The translations under genes and the position numbers were made by a program. Of a stretch of 64,000 nucleotides of DNA, positions 49,737-57,241 are shown in pieces (position 1 is the first letter of the stretch; each line of letters opens with the position of its first letter). Source of the stretch: Solobacterium sp. GTDB lineage: Bacteria > Bacillota_I > Bacilli_A > Erysipelotrichales > Erysipelotrichaceae. The notes below the pieces were generated by a model. The model was not told the DNA's origin. It did not search any database and was given only the letters and a program-made list of their open reading frames with translations. The stretch lies in assembly GCA_017510405.1 (NCBI GenBank), contig JAFWNG010000020.1, positions 24,973-88,972 of the forward strand, written 5' to 3'.

Positions 49737-50315
49737 TTATTCGTCCAGATCTGCGTCCTGATCGATGGTGCGGATGACCTTTGCGGGTACACCGGCTGCC
49801 AGCGAGTTGTCCGGGATGTCCTTTGTGACGACAGAGCCGGCTGCGATCACACAGCCGCTGCCGATGGTCACGCCGGGCATGACGGAGACATTGGCGCCGA
49901 ACCAGCAGTTCTCACCGACTGTGATCGGCAGCGCCTTCTCCAGTCCCTTGTTCCGGTGTTTATACTGGAGCGGGTGCGCCGCGGTGTAGAAGCCGCAGAA
50001 CGGTCCGATGAACGTATGCGAACCGATGGTGATCGGCGCGCCGTCCATCAGATAGCAGCTGGAATTGATAAATACGTATTCACCCAGGCGGATATTGAAT
50101 CCGTAGTCGCAGATAAACGGAAGAACAAGCGCGAAGTTCTCCGGTTCATAGCCGAACAGCTCCCGGATATACTTCGCCTGGCCTTCAAAATCCGCTCCGT
50201 CCAGCTGATTGAGCTTTGATACAAGCGACATTGCCTTACGGCGCAGTACAAGCAGTTCTTCGTTATAGTTGGCGTCGTACCACACGCCGGCTTTCATTTT
50301 TTCGATCTCATTCAT
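49737..50315 (-). CDS. Maltose/galactoside O-acetyltransferase family protein
   Basis: Left-handed beta-helix acetyltransferase that moves acetyl from acetyl-CoA to a sugar hydroxyl. The 192-residue protein has the family start MNEIEKMKAGVWYDANYNEEL (recognisable as KMKAGxxYD), the hexapeptide repeats (ITIGSHTFIGP, ITVGENCWFGANVSV) and the catalytic His in AAHPLQY. The C-terminus is GVPAKVIRTI. It overlaps the PHP gene by 4 bases (ATGA). Confidence 0.9.
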   Translation of the reverse strand: MNEIEKMKAGVWYDANYNEELLVLRRKAMSLVSKLNQLDGADFEGQAKYIRELFGYEPENFALVLPFICDYGFNIRLGEYVFINSSCYLMDGAPITIGSHTFIGPFCGFYTAAHPLQYKHRNKGLEKALPITVGENCWFGANVSVMPGVTIGSGCVIAAGSVVTKDIPDNSLAAGVPAKVIRTIDQDADLDE

Positions 50316-51178
50316 AATGTATGGAACTCCGGTCTCATCTTTTCAAATGTACATACTTCTTTGAAGCCGATCTCGTCGCGCAGGATGGCATATCCGTCGT
50401 CGAGATGATCTGCCAGCATCCTTGCCTGGTGGGCATCGGAGCCGACTGTGATGATCTTTCCGCCCAGATCTTTGTATAAGCGGAGAATGGCGCGGGAGGG
50501 CTGGGTATCCTTCAGGCCGTACTTCCAGCTGGACGTATTCAGTTCAATGCCCTTGCCGTCCCGGATTGCCTGCTTGAGGATCTCCGCCACCATGTCGCGG
50601 ACCTTTTCAAACGGATAGACGCCGTTCTTATCGTAACGGACGATCAGATCCAGATGAGCAAGAACGGAATAGTCTTTGAACATCTGCATGGTCTTATAGA
50701 TCTCCCGGTAGTATTCCTCGTTGTATTCCTTCTGAGTCCTGCCTCTCTGGAAGTCCTGCGTCCAGAATTCCAGATTGTTCACCTGGTGCATGGAGAACAG
50801 CACGAAGTCCAGTTCCTCCTTCCAGGTATCGTACAGCTTCTGGAACGGATCCACGGTAATGGACTGAATGCCGAATTCCAGACCTTTCTTAATGACGATC
50901 TTTCCCCGGTAGGTCTCCCGCATGCGGTCAAGCTTGGAGAAGTATTCCGGATAATTGACATTGGCGAGCGGATCCAGCTGGCTGCGGGGCGTACCGACGC
51001 CGTCGCCCCCTCTCCAGGCAATATTTCCCTCCGACCAGTCTTTCTTGAGACCGTAATCCACATGATCGGTAAAACACATCTCATCCAGTCCTATCTCGAT
51101 GCCCCGCTCGATCTGTGTTTCCATCCGTTCGCGGGAATCATCGGAGAATTCGCAGTGTAAATGATAATCAGCACGCAT
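50312..51178 (-). CDS. PHP-domain phosphatase, HisK-like
   Basis: Metal-dependent phosphoesterase. The 288-residue protein has the PHP motifs DYHLHCEFSDDS, FTDHVDYG, VIKKGLEFG, FSMHQVNNLEF, LAHLDLIVRY and TVGSDAH, so all metal ligands are present. It resembles histidinol phosphatase (HisK), but no his genes are nearby, so the substrate is open. AAAGGAGG lies 8 bases before the ATG. Third gene of a four-gene operon of hydrolases. Confidence 0.88.
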   Translation of the reverse strand: MRADYHLHCEFSDDSRERMETQIERGIEIGLDEMCFTDHVDYGLKKDWSEGNIAWRGGDGVGTPRSQLDPLANVNYPEYFSKLDRMRETYRGKIVIKKGLEFGIQSITVDPFQKLYDTWKEELDFVLFSMHQVNNLEFWTQDFQRGRTQKEYNEEYYREIYKTMQMFKDYSVLAHLDLIVRYDKNGVYPFEKVRDMVAEILKQAIRDGKGIELNTSSWKYGLKDTQPSRAILRLYKDLGGKIITVGSDAHQARMLADHLDDGYAILRDEIGFKEVCTFEKMRPEFHTL

Positions 51179-51198
51179 ATGTATTTCCTCCTTTCAGG

Positions 51199-51681
51199 TC
51201 AGTGGGCATCCGGATCGGTCTGCAGTCCGAATTCACGGATCAGCGCTTCAAAACGGGGACGTTCCTTATCCTTGACCGGCTTGGACAGATCATGGAATAT
51301 GTGGTGCACGACGTCGGCGTCCTTCAGCACTTCGTCCATCGGGGAATCGACCGTCAGCTTGTCGTCATGGTGCCAGATCATGGAACAGATGATATCGGTC
51401 TCTTCGTCATTCGTCAGTTCCGCTTTGTTCAGAATGGTTCTGGCAAGCTCCGCCCCTTTGTGGGCGTGATCGTCATAGGAACCGGAAAGGTAGGCGTGCA
51501 GGTCATGCAGCATCGCCGCCATTCCAGCCAGTTCCGAATTCATGCCGCGCTTTTCCGCAATCATTACCGCTGCCAGCGAAACGCCGTACAGATGTACGAA
51601 CGCGCCGTTCCGTTTCTTCTCATCTTCCACCGCGCGCAGTTTCTTGTCGACGATCTTTCTCAGTTCTTTCAGTCTGCTCAT
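51199..51681 (-). CDS. HD-domain phosphohydrolase
   Basis: A 160-residue HD-superfamily protein with the motif MLHDLHAYL and a later ICSMIWHHDDK, metal-binding pairs typical of phosphatases or nucleotidases. I took the ATG at 51679-51681 because AGGAGAG precedes it; 2 bases separate it from the end of the upstream gene, showing coupling. The substrate is unknown. Confidence 0.82.
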   Translation of the reverse strand: MSRLKELRKIVDKKLRAVEDEKKRNGAFVHLYGVSLAAVMIAEKRGMNSELAGMAAMLHDLHAYLSGSYDDHAHKGAELARTILNKAELTNDEETDIICSMIWHHDDKLTVDSPMDEVLKDADVVHHIFHDLSKPVKDKERPRFEALIREFGLQTDPDAH

Positions 51682-51683
51682 AG

Positions 51684-52334
51684 TTACTCTCCTGTACGCT
51701 TCCACGCGTATTTCTGTGCATTCATTTTCCCCTGCCCGTGCAGAACGCGCAGGTATTCCTGTTCGATCAGCGGATAGTATGCCGCAAGGAATTCTTCCAG
51801 CATTTCCCCGGTTATATAGACGGTGCTTCCCTCTCCCGAGACGCAGAAGTCCTGTCCAAATTCTTCCAGGAATTCCTCACAGGCAAAGTCCGCGCACTGC
51901 ATCACCGGTTCCTGAAGCAGATCCGCCGGCATCACGATCTCATTATGCAGTCCGTAAGTATCAATAATATAGCGGTTCAGCAGGCGGTAGTCATTGTGCA
52001 GGACGCGGACGGCGTCCGGTATGCCGAAGATCTCCAGCTTCTTGTCTTTCCGGATAAAGGTACGGTAGAAGACGTCTTCGACCAGATGCATGTAATATCC
52101 CAGGTACAGGCCGTCGGCCGGGATCCGCTCCCTGTATGCGTCAAAGAAACTGCCGGCGTCGTAAAAGACCATGCCGTCAGCCGTGCGCCTCACAAAGTGC
52201 GAGGCGTCCCGCTCTTTCCGCAAACGGTAGGCGTCCGGCAGGATGGAACCGAGCAGAAAACGCATGCGGTCCCCGCTGTCTTCCTTCTCCAGCAGGCGCG
52301 TACCGATCATATAGTGGATCATTCTCTGTGCCAT
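51684..52334 (-). CDS. Zinc-dependent phospholipase C-like hydrolase
   Basis: A 216-residue cytoplasmic protein. The motifs FLLGSILPDAY near residue 27, ASHFV near 44 and GYYMHLVEDVFYR near 80 fit the zinc-dependent phospholipase C/nuclease-like fold (PF00882). The first helix has the metal His in RMIHYMIGT. There is no signal peptide, so a secreted phospholipase is unlikely; related proteins are annotated only broadly. First gene of the operon with HD, PHP and acetyltransferase genes. AAGGA lies about 10 bases before the ATG. Confidence 0.65.
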   Translation of the reverse strand: MAQRMIHYMIGTRLLEKEDSGDRMRFLLGSILPDAYRLRKERDASHFVRRTADGMVFYDAGSFFDAYRERIPADGLYLGYYMHLVEDVFYRTFIRKDKKLEIFGIPDAVRVLHNDYRLLNRYIIDTYGLHNEIVMPADLLQEPVMQCADFACEEFLEEFGQDFCVSGEGSTVYITGEMLEEFLAAYYPLIEQEYLRVLHGQGKMNAQKYAWKRTGE

Positions 52335-52421
52335 TCAGTATCATCCTTCTGTAAATCATCCTATCTTATTTTTGTCTCCTGTGGTATCTTGGAAACAGTT
52401 TTTTTGGAAAGAGGCTTTACT

Positions 52422-53816
52422 ATGTTTGCATCGATTATCGATACGATCGACGGCTTCCTGTGGGGATGGCCGCTGATCACCCTTCTCTTTGCGACACATC
52501 TGATCATGACTGTGCGCACCGGATTTATTCAGAAAGATATCTTCAAGGCGATCAAACTGTCGGTCACGAAGGATGCCGGCGCGGACGGCGACGTGTCGCA
52601 GTTCGGCGCTCTGACAACAGCGCTGTCCTCCACGATCGGCACCGGCAATATCATCGGCGTCGGCACGGCGATCGCGCTGGGCGGTCCCGGCGCAGTGCTG
52701 TGGATGTGGCTGACCGGCATCTTCGGCATCGCAACCAAGTATGCCGAGACGCTGATCGCGGTCAAATACCGCGTGCGCAGCGAAAACGGCGCAATGATCG
52801 GCGGTGCGATGTATGCGCTGGACCGCGGTCTGCATATGCGCGGACTGGCGATCCTGTTCGCACTGCTGGCATCCATATGCGCGTTCGGCATCGGAAATAT
52901 GGTGCAGGCTAACGCCGTCGTCACCAATATCACGCAGAACTTCCATGTACCGGCGATCATCTCCGCTGTCGTACTGACGGCGCTGGTGGCGCTGGTCATC
53001 CTCGGCGGGATCAAAACGATCACAAAGGTATCCGAGACACTGGTTCCGTTCATGTCCCTGTTCTATATCATCGGCTGTCTGGTCATCCTGGTCATGAACC
53101 GGGACGTACTGCCGGAATCCATTTCCCTGATCGTGTCGTCCGCGTTCAGTGCCAGGGCAGCCGGCAGCGGCTTCATCGGCACAACGGTGATGCTGGCATG
53201 CCGGTATGGCTTCGCCAGAGGTCTGTTCTCCAACGAAGCGGGCATGGGCTCGGCACCGCTCGTCGGCGCCGCGGCACAGACTGCCAATCCCAAGCGCCAG
53301 GCGCTGGTATCGATGACCGGGGTATTCTGGGACACCGTCGTCATCTGTCTGATGACGGGACTCGTGCTCGTATCCGGCATCCTCAAATATCCGGCGATCG
53401 ACGCGCTGTCCGGCAACGGCGCATCGGTAACGACAGCGGCCTTCTCCGTGATCCCCGGCATCGGCGTGCCGGTCCTGGTCTTCGGACTGATCACCTTTGC
53501 CTTCTCGACGATCCTCGGCTGGTATTACTACGGTGAGCGGGCATGCGTCTATCTGTTCGGAGAAAAAGCGATCCGGATCTATAAGATCCTGTGGGTCATC
53601 GTCGTATTTATCGGATCCCTGGCGGAACTGAATGTCGTATGGAACATCGCGGATATCCTGAACGGACTGATGGCGGTCCCGAATGTGCTGGCGGTGCTTC
53701 TGCTGCATAAAGTCATTGCGGAAGAAACCAGAAAATACAGCGGGATTCATATCAACGACACCGATCCGGAAGAGATTCCGGTCGTCCATAACGCGGAAAA
53801 CGGAATACTCGGCTAG
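52422..53816 (+). CDS. Alanine/glycine:sodium symporter (AGCS family)
   Basis: Imports alanine or glycine with sodium. The start at 52422 follows AGAGG by about 8 bases and gives 464 residues with 10 or more membrane helices. Signatures include TALSSTIGTGNIIGVGTAIALGGPGA (recognisable as the GNIxGVxxAIxxGGPGA core), KYAETLIAVKYR, and GLFSNEAGMGSAP. A longer upstream open frame overlaps the divergent hydrolase gene and is not coding. Monocistronic, with its own terminator. Confidence 0.95.
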   Translation: MFASIIDTIDGFLWGWPLITLLFATHLIMTVRTGFIQKDIFKAIKLSVTKDAGADGDVSQFGALTTALSSTIGTGNIIGVGTAIALGGPGAVLWMWLTGIFGIATKYAETLIAVKYRVRSENGAMIGGAMYALDRGLHMRGLAILFALLASICAFGIGNMVQANAVVTNITQNFHVPAIISAVVLTALVALVILGGIKTITKVSETLVPFMSLFYIIGCLVILVMNRDVLPESISLIVSSAFSARAAGSGFIGTTVMLACRYGFARGLFSNEAGMGSAPLVGAAAQTANPKRQALVSMTGVFWDTVVICLMTGLVLVSGILKYPAIDALSGNGASVTTAAFSVIPGIGVPVLVFGLITFAFSTILGWYYYGERACVYLFGEKAIRIYKILWVIVVFIGSLAELNVVWNIADILNGLMAVPNVLAVLLLHKVIAEETRKYSGIHINDTDPEEIPVVHNAENGILG

Positions 53817-53841
53817 GCACTGCTGCACAGGCAGTGCTTTT
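53817..53841 (+). terminator. Terminator of the alanine symporter gene
   Basis: GCACTGC and GCAGTGC pair around TGCACAG, followed by four U and a C. It starts at the base after the stop codon. Confidence 0.8.
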
Positions 53842-53858
53842 CTTCTGCCCGTTTAAAT

Positions 53859-53886
53859 TTGACAAGTTGTATCAGCGTGATATCAT
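53859..53886 (+). promoter_or_regulatory. Strong promoter of the SPFH operon
   Basis: Consensus TTGACA (53859-53864), 16-base spacer, extended -10 TGATATCAT (TATCAT at 53881-53886). The transcript leader is about 20 bases. Confidence 0.75.
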
Positions 53887-53896
53887 ATTGATATCA
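53878..53896. promoter_or_regulatory. Tandem TGATATCA operator overlapping the SPFH promoter
   Basis: Two copies of the palindrome TGATATCA, 53878-53885 and 53889-53896, with centres 11 bases apart. The first covers the -10 box and the second the likely start site. Such tandem half-turn-related sites are the classic target of ribbon-helix-helix repressors, and one is encoded two genes along in this operon. Confidence 0.5.
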
Positions 53897-53911
53897 ACCA
53901 GGAGGTTATTT

Positions 53912-54901
53912 ATGGAAGAAAAAGTATTGACCGGTCATAAGAACGGCATGCTTGTCATGATCGTTGTGATCGCATTGTATCTGATCGCTGTACCGCTGAT
54001 GGTCTACGCATTCTCGGCAGGGCTTGCCATCCTCGGCGCTCTCTGCATCGTATTTCTCAGTATCGGATGGCTCGCGTTCCTCGGACTCAGAGTGCTGAAG
54101 CCGCAGGAAGCGCTGGTCCTGACACTGTTCGGCAAATACGTCGGCACGCTGAAAGGCGAAGGCTTCTACTTCGTCAATCCGTTCTGCCAGTCGATCAACC
54201 CGGCTGCCAAGACAAAGCTGAACCAGTCCGGCGACGTCGACATCGATAAAGCCATCACGATCGGCGGCCAGACGATGTCCATGCCGTCCAACAAGATCTC
54301 GCTGAAGGCAATGACGCTGAACAACAACCGTCAGAAGATCAATGACGTACTGGGCAACCCGGTAGAGATCGGCATCGCTGTCATCTGGCAGGTCAAAGAT
54401 ACCGCCAAGGCAGTATTCAACGTTGACAACTTCAAGGAATACCTGTCGCTGCAGTGCGATACCTCTCTGCGCAATATCGTGCGTCTGTATCCGTATGATG
54501 TCGCACCGGACGTGGATACGACCGGAGACGGCATTCCGGACGAAGGCAGTCTGAGAGGTTCTTCCGAGATCGTTGCCAACCGCATCCGTGATGAGATCCA
54601 GTCCAAGGTCACATTCGCCGGACTTGAGATCATTGACGCGCGCATTACGTATCTTGCCTACGCACCGGAGATCGCCGCAGTCATGCTGCAGAGACAGCAG
54701 GCATCCGCGATCGTCGACGCCCGCAAGATGATCGTTGACGGCGCTGTAGGCATGGTGGAAATGGCACTGGACCGTCTGGAAGAAAAGGGAACTGTAGATC
54801 TGGATGATGAGCGTAAGGCAGCTATGGTCTCCAATCTCCTCGTCGTCCTGTGCGGCAACCATGATGCCCAGCCGGTCGTCAATTCCGGATCGCTGTATTA
54901 A
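53912..54901 (+). CDS. SPFH/band-7 domain membrane protein (first)
   Basis: A 329-residue protein with two hydrophobic segments (about residues 12-65) and a SPFH domain containing LKPQEALVLTLFGKYVGTLKGEGFYFVNPF-like sequence (recognisable as QEAxVLxxFGxYxGTxxxxGxxxxNPF). A helical C-terminus follows. SPFH proteins form membrane scaffolds. The start follows AGGAGG by 8 bases; the gene ends in TAATG, overlapping the next start. Confidence 0.9.
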   Translation: MEEKVLTGHKNGMLVMIVVIALYLIAVPLMVYAFSAGLAILGALCIVFLSIGWLAFLGLRVLKPQEALVLTLFGKYVGTLKGEGFYFVNPFCQSINPAAKTKLNQSGDVDIDKAITIGGQTMSMPSNKISLKAMTLNNNRQKINDVLGNPVEIGIAVIWQVKDTAKAVFNVDNFKEYLSLQCDTSLRNIVRLYPYDVAPDVDTTGDGIPDEGSLRGSSEIVANRIRDEIQSKVTFAGLEIIDARITYLAYAPEIAAVMLQRQQASAIVDARKMIVDGAVGMVEMALDRLEEKGTVDLDDERKAAMVSNLLVVLCGNHDAQPVVNSGSLY

Positions 54902-55089
54902 TGCCGGCAAAGAAACAGGTGCCCTTACGCTTAAGCAGTGAGCTGTATCAGGAACTTGTGAAATGGGCGGAATCGGATTTCCGTTCCGTCAACGGTCAGA
55001 TCGAATATCTTCTGACAGAGTGTGTAAAACAGCACAACCGGAACGGAAAGTACATACCGGAACACCTGAATCAAAAAGAAGGTTCCTGA
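54901..55089 (+). CDS. Arc/CopG-type ribbon-helix-helix DNA-binding protein
   Basis: A 62-residue protein. The strand KQVPLRLSSELYQELVKWA is followed by SVNGQIEYLLTECVKQH, the two-helix pattern of a ribbon-helix-helix dimer with residues Gln, Pro and Arg facing the DNA groove. It is probably a repressor of its own operon through the TGATATCA repeats. It starts at the stop of the SPFH gene (TAATG). No toxin gene is next to it, so an antitoxin role is unlikely. Confidence 0.85.
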   Translation: MPAKKQVPLRLSSELYQELVKWAESDFRSVNGQIEYLLTECVKQHNRNGKYIPEHLNQKEGS

Positions 55090-55138
55090 AACGTATTCTG
55101 TAATATACTTGAAATTGTAACCAAAGGAGGTTTAAACA

Positions 55139-56059
55139 ATGCAATACATCGTAATAGGAGTTATCGTCTTAGTTGTCCTGATCATTCTGGCAATGTGCAT
55201 CAACGTCGTGCCGCAGGAATCCGCATACGTGATCGAGCGTCTGGGACGCTATAACGCTACATGGGATGCCGGCATCCATCTGAAACTGCCCCTCATCGAC
55301 CGTGTCGCCAGACGTGTTCTGTTAAAGGAACAGGTCGCTGACTTCGCACCGCAGCCGGTCATCACAAAAGACAACGTCACAATGCAGATCGATTCCGTCG
55401 TATACTTCAAGATCCTCGATCCGAGACTGTATGCGTACGGTGTCGAAAACCCGATCATGGCGATGGAAAACCTGACTGCCACAACACTGCGTAACATCAT
55501 CGGTGACCTCACGCTGGATGAAACACTGACATCCCGTGACCGCATCAATTCCCAGATGCTGCAGATCATCGACGACGCGACCGACCCGTGGGGCATCAAG
55601 CTGAGCCGTGTCGAATTAAAGAACATCATGCCGCCGGCAGCCATCCGTGATTCCATGGAGAAGCAGATGAAGGCAGAGCGTGAAAAGAGAGCTGCTATCC
55701 TGACCGCAGAAGGACAGAAACAGTCCGCGATTCTCGAAGCAGAAGGTAAGAAGGAAGCCGCTGTCCTGAACGCCGAAGCTGCAAAGCGTGCTACGATCCT
55801 CGCAGCCGAAGCGCAGAAAGAAAAAGAGATCCGCGAAGCAGAAGGTAAAGCCGAAGCGATCCGTGCCGTCCAGCAGGCTACTGCTGACGGTATCCGCATG
55901 ATCAAAGAAGCAGGTGCAGATGAATCCGTACTCCGTCTGAAGAGTCTGGAAGCATTCGCGGCCGCTGCCAACGGCAATGCCACAAAGATCATCGTTCCGT
56001 CCGAGATCGCGTCGATCGCAGGTCTTGCCAAGGGACTGACCGAGAGCGTTAAGGAATAA
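55139..56059 (+). CDS. SPFH/band-7 domain protein (stomatin-like, QmcA type)
   Basis: A 306-residue stomatin-like protein with one N-terminal membrane helix (about 4-22), a SPFH domain (about 25-185; VPQESAYVIERLGRYNATWDAG, AVVYFKI-like segment) and a long Ala/Glu/Lys-rich coiled coil (about 190-270), with a C-terminus of SLEAFAAAANGNATKIIVPS type. AAAGGAGG lies 8 bases before the ATG. TATACT (55104-55109) may give it an extra promoter. It shares the operon with another SPFH gene and the ribbon-helix-helix gene. Confidence 0.92.
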   Translation: MQYIVIGVIVLVVLIILAMCINVVPQESAYVIERLGRYNATWDAGIHLKLPLIDRVARRVLLKEQVADFAPQPVITKDNVTMQIDSVVYFKILDPRLYAYGVENPIMAMENLTATTLRNIIGDLTLDETLTSRDRINSQMLQIIDDATDPWGIKLSRVELKNIMPPAAIRDSMEKQMKAEREKRAAILTAEGQKQSAILEAEGKKEAAVLNAEAAKRATILAAEAQKEKEIREAEGKAEAIRAVQQATADGIRMIKEAGADESVLRLKSLEAFAAAANGNATKIIVPSEIASIAGLAKGLTESVKE

Positions 56060-56061
56060 CA

Positions 56062-56334
56062 ATGAGCGTATTCTTCATCATATTCGGCGTATGGGTGTTC
56101 ATCATCTTCCTGACAGCCATACTATCCTCCATGACCGCACGCAGACGGCGCGTCACACGTTCGGACGACGGGCACTTCGTTCCGCCCAGTCAGGATCTGA
56201 CATGTGAAGGGCAGTACGGACACGATCACGGCGGAAACACCGAAAAACGGTATATTGTCCATGAGGACCCGGAAGAAGGATACGTCATTCTGAATGGTGT
56301 GAAACGGCGTATCCGCGACTGTAAATACCTGTAA
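56062..56334 (+). CDS. Small membrane protein of unknown function
   Basis: A 90-residue protein with one N-terminal membrane helix (about 2-22), a basic patch (RRRR), a polar His-rich stretch (YGHDHGG) and a C-terminal beta-like segment (YVILNGVKRRIRDCKYL). It begins 2 bases after the second SPFH stop, so it is translated with it and may be a partner of the SPFH scaffold. I do not recognise a family. Confidence 0.7.
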   Translation: MSVFFIIFGVWVFIIFLTAILSSMTARRRRVTRSDDGHFVPPSQDLTCEGQYGHDHGGNTEKRYIVHEDPEEGYVILNGVKRRIRDCKYL

Positions 56335-56336
56335 CT

Positions 56337-56383
56337 CAAAAGAACTCCTGTCCAGATTCAAATCGGGCAGGAGTTCTTTTACT
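56337..56383. terminator. Bidirectional terminator between convergent operons
   Basis: AAAAGAACTCCTG and CAGGAGTTCTTTT are complementary ends of a long hairpin with a loop of about 17 bases, giving U-runs on both strands. It serves the SPFH operon (plus) and the 56387 gene (minus). Confidence 0.85.
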
Positions 56384-56386
56384 GTC

Positions 56387-56947
56387 TTACAGAAGCCACC
56401 AGTTCTCTTCCGAGGCCTCCGGCAGCGTCTTTACAAAGTCATATGCGTTATCTCGGCAGCCTTCCCGTTCGATCGCCGTCCGGACTGCCGCGGCAGCGCC
56501 GCTGCGGTCTTCCGCACCGGTCAGCACGCCTTCCGCAAACGTCAGTTCCAATACCGTGCGGTATCCCCAGGGATCCAGATTCGTTCCCGGTCGGAAATAG
56601 GAATAATCCGGATCTCTGGCAAGGATCATCCTGCCGGTAAAAGATACGGGAAGCGCTGTGTTCCGGTAATGCCGGTGATGTTCATCCAGGCAGTGTTCTG
56701 TGCCGGTCTCGGCTTTGCGGCCGTTCAGCAGCGGATAGACATCCCCCTGTGTGTGAATATTCAGGTTTTCCAGAAACAGTTGATCATCCCGGATCACGCA
56801 GTGACAGAACCATCCCCGCTGTGCGTACGGAATCGCGCATTCGGGAAACAGGCCGTATTCGGCGGGATCAAAGAAATTCCCCCGCTGCGTAAGAAGCGAA
56901 TACATCGTGCCCTCATACTGCACGGTATCACTGATCTGTATCGTCAT
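56387..56947 (-). CDS. Hypothetical protein
   Basis: I do not recognise this 186-residue soluble protein. It has no signal peptide, a mix of beta-like segments (VQYEGTMYSLLTQRG, LFLENLNIHTQGDVYPLLNG) and helices, and a tryptophan-rich end (EENWWLL). AGGAGA lies 6 bases before the ATG and the gene begins 9 bases after the DUF1294 stop, so it closes the CydDC-type operon. Confidence 0.65.
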   Translation of the reverse strand: MTIQISDTVQYEGTMYSLLTQRGNFFDPAEYGLFPECAIPYAQRGWFCHCVIRDDQLFLENLNIHTQGDVYPLLNGRKAETGTEHCLDEHHRHYRNTALPVSFTGRMILARDPDYSYFRPGTNLDPWGYRTVLELTFAEGVLTGAEDRSGAAAAVRTAIEREGCRDNAYDFVKTLPEASEENWWLL

Positions 56948-56956
56948 AATTCTCTC

Positions 56957-57241
56957 CTATTGCATTGTATGCCAGACAAGCAGTCCGATCAGCGCGCACC
57001 ACAGCACCAGGGCAAGCGGCACCAGAACGCGGAACTGCGTATGCAGTGTTTTGTGATGAAAGATGTGCATGCCGGCAAACGCCCCCAGAGCGCCGCCGAA
57101 GAACGCCAGCAGGATCAGTGTGGATTCCGGGATCCGCCACATGCTCTTCTTTGCCTTGTACTTGTCGATCCCGTATGCCGCAAAAGCGCATCCGTTCACA
57201 AAGACAAAATAGAAGAGCAGAAGTTTCACGACCGGACTCAT
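56957..57241 (-). CDS. DUF1294 membrane protein
   Basis: A 94-residue membrane protein with three hydrophobic segments. It matches DUF1294 by NGCAFAAYGIDKYKAKKSMWRIPESTLILLAFFGGALGA (recognisable as YxxDKxxAxxxxxRIPExxLxxLxxxGGxxGA) and the later HHKTLHTQF. Its function is unknown. The start overlaps the CydC-type stop by 4 bases (ATGA). Confidence 0.9.
   Translation of the reverse strand: MSPVVKLLLFYFVFVNGCAFAAYGIDKYKAKKSMWRIPESTLILLAFFGGALGAFAGMHIFHHKTLHTQFRVLVPLALVLWCALIGLLVWHTMQ

Noticed and set aside
52335..52421. Glycine or alanine riboswitch before the amino-acid symporter
   Set aside because: The gap is only 87 bases and shared with a divergent gene; no riboswitch-like pairing is visible.
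54901..55089. Toxin-antitoxin interpretation of the ribbon-helix-helix gene
   Set aside because: Neighbours are SPFH proteins; no small toxin-like gene adjoins it.
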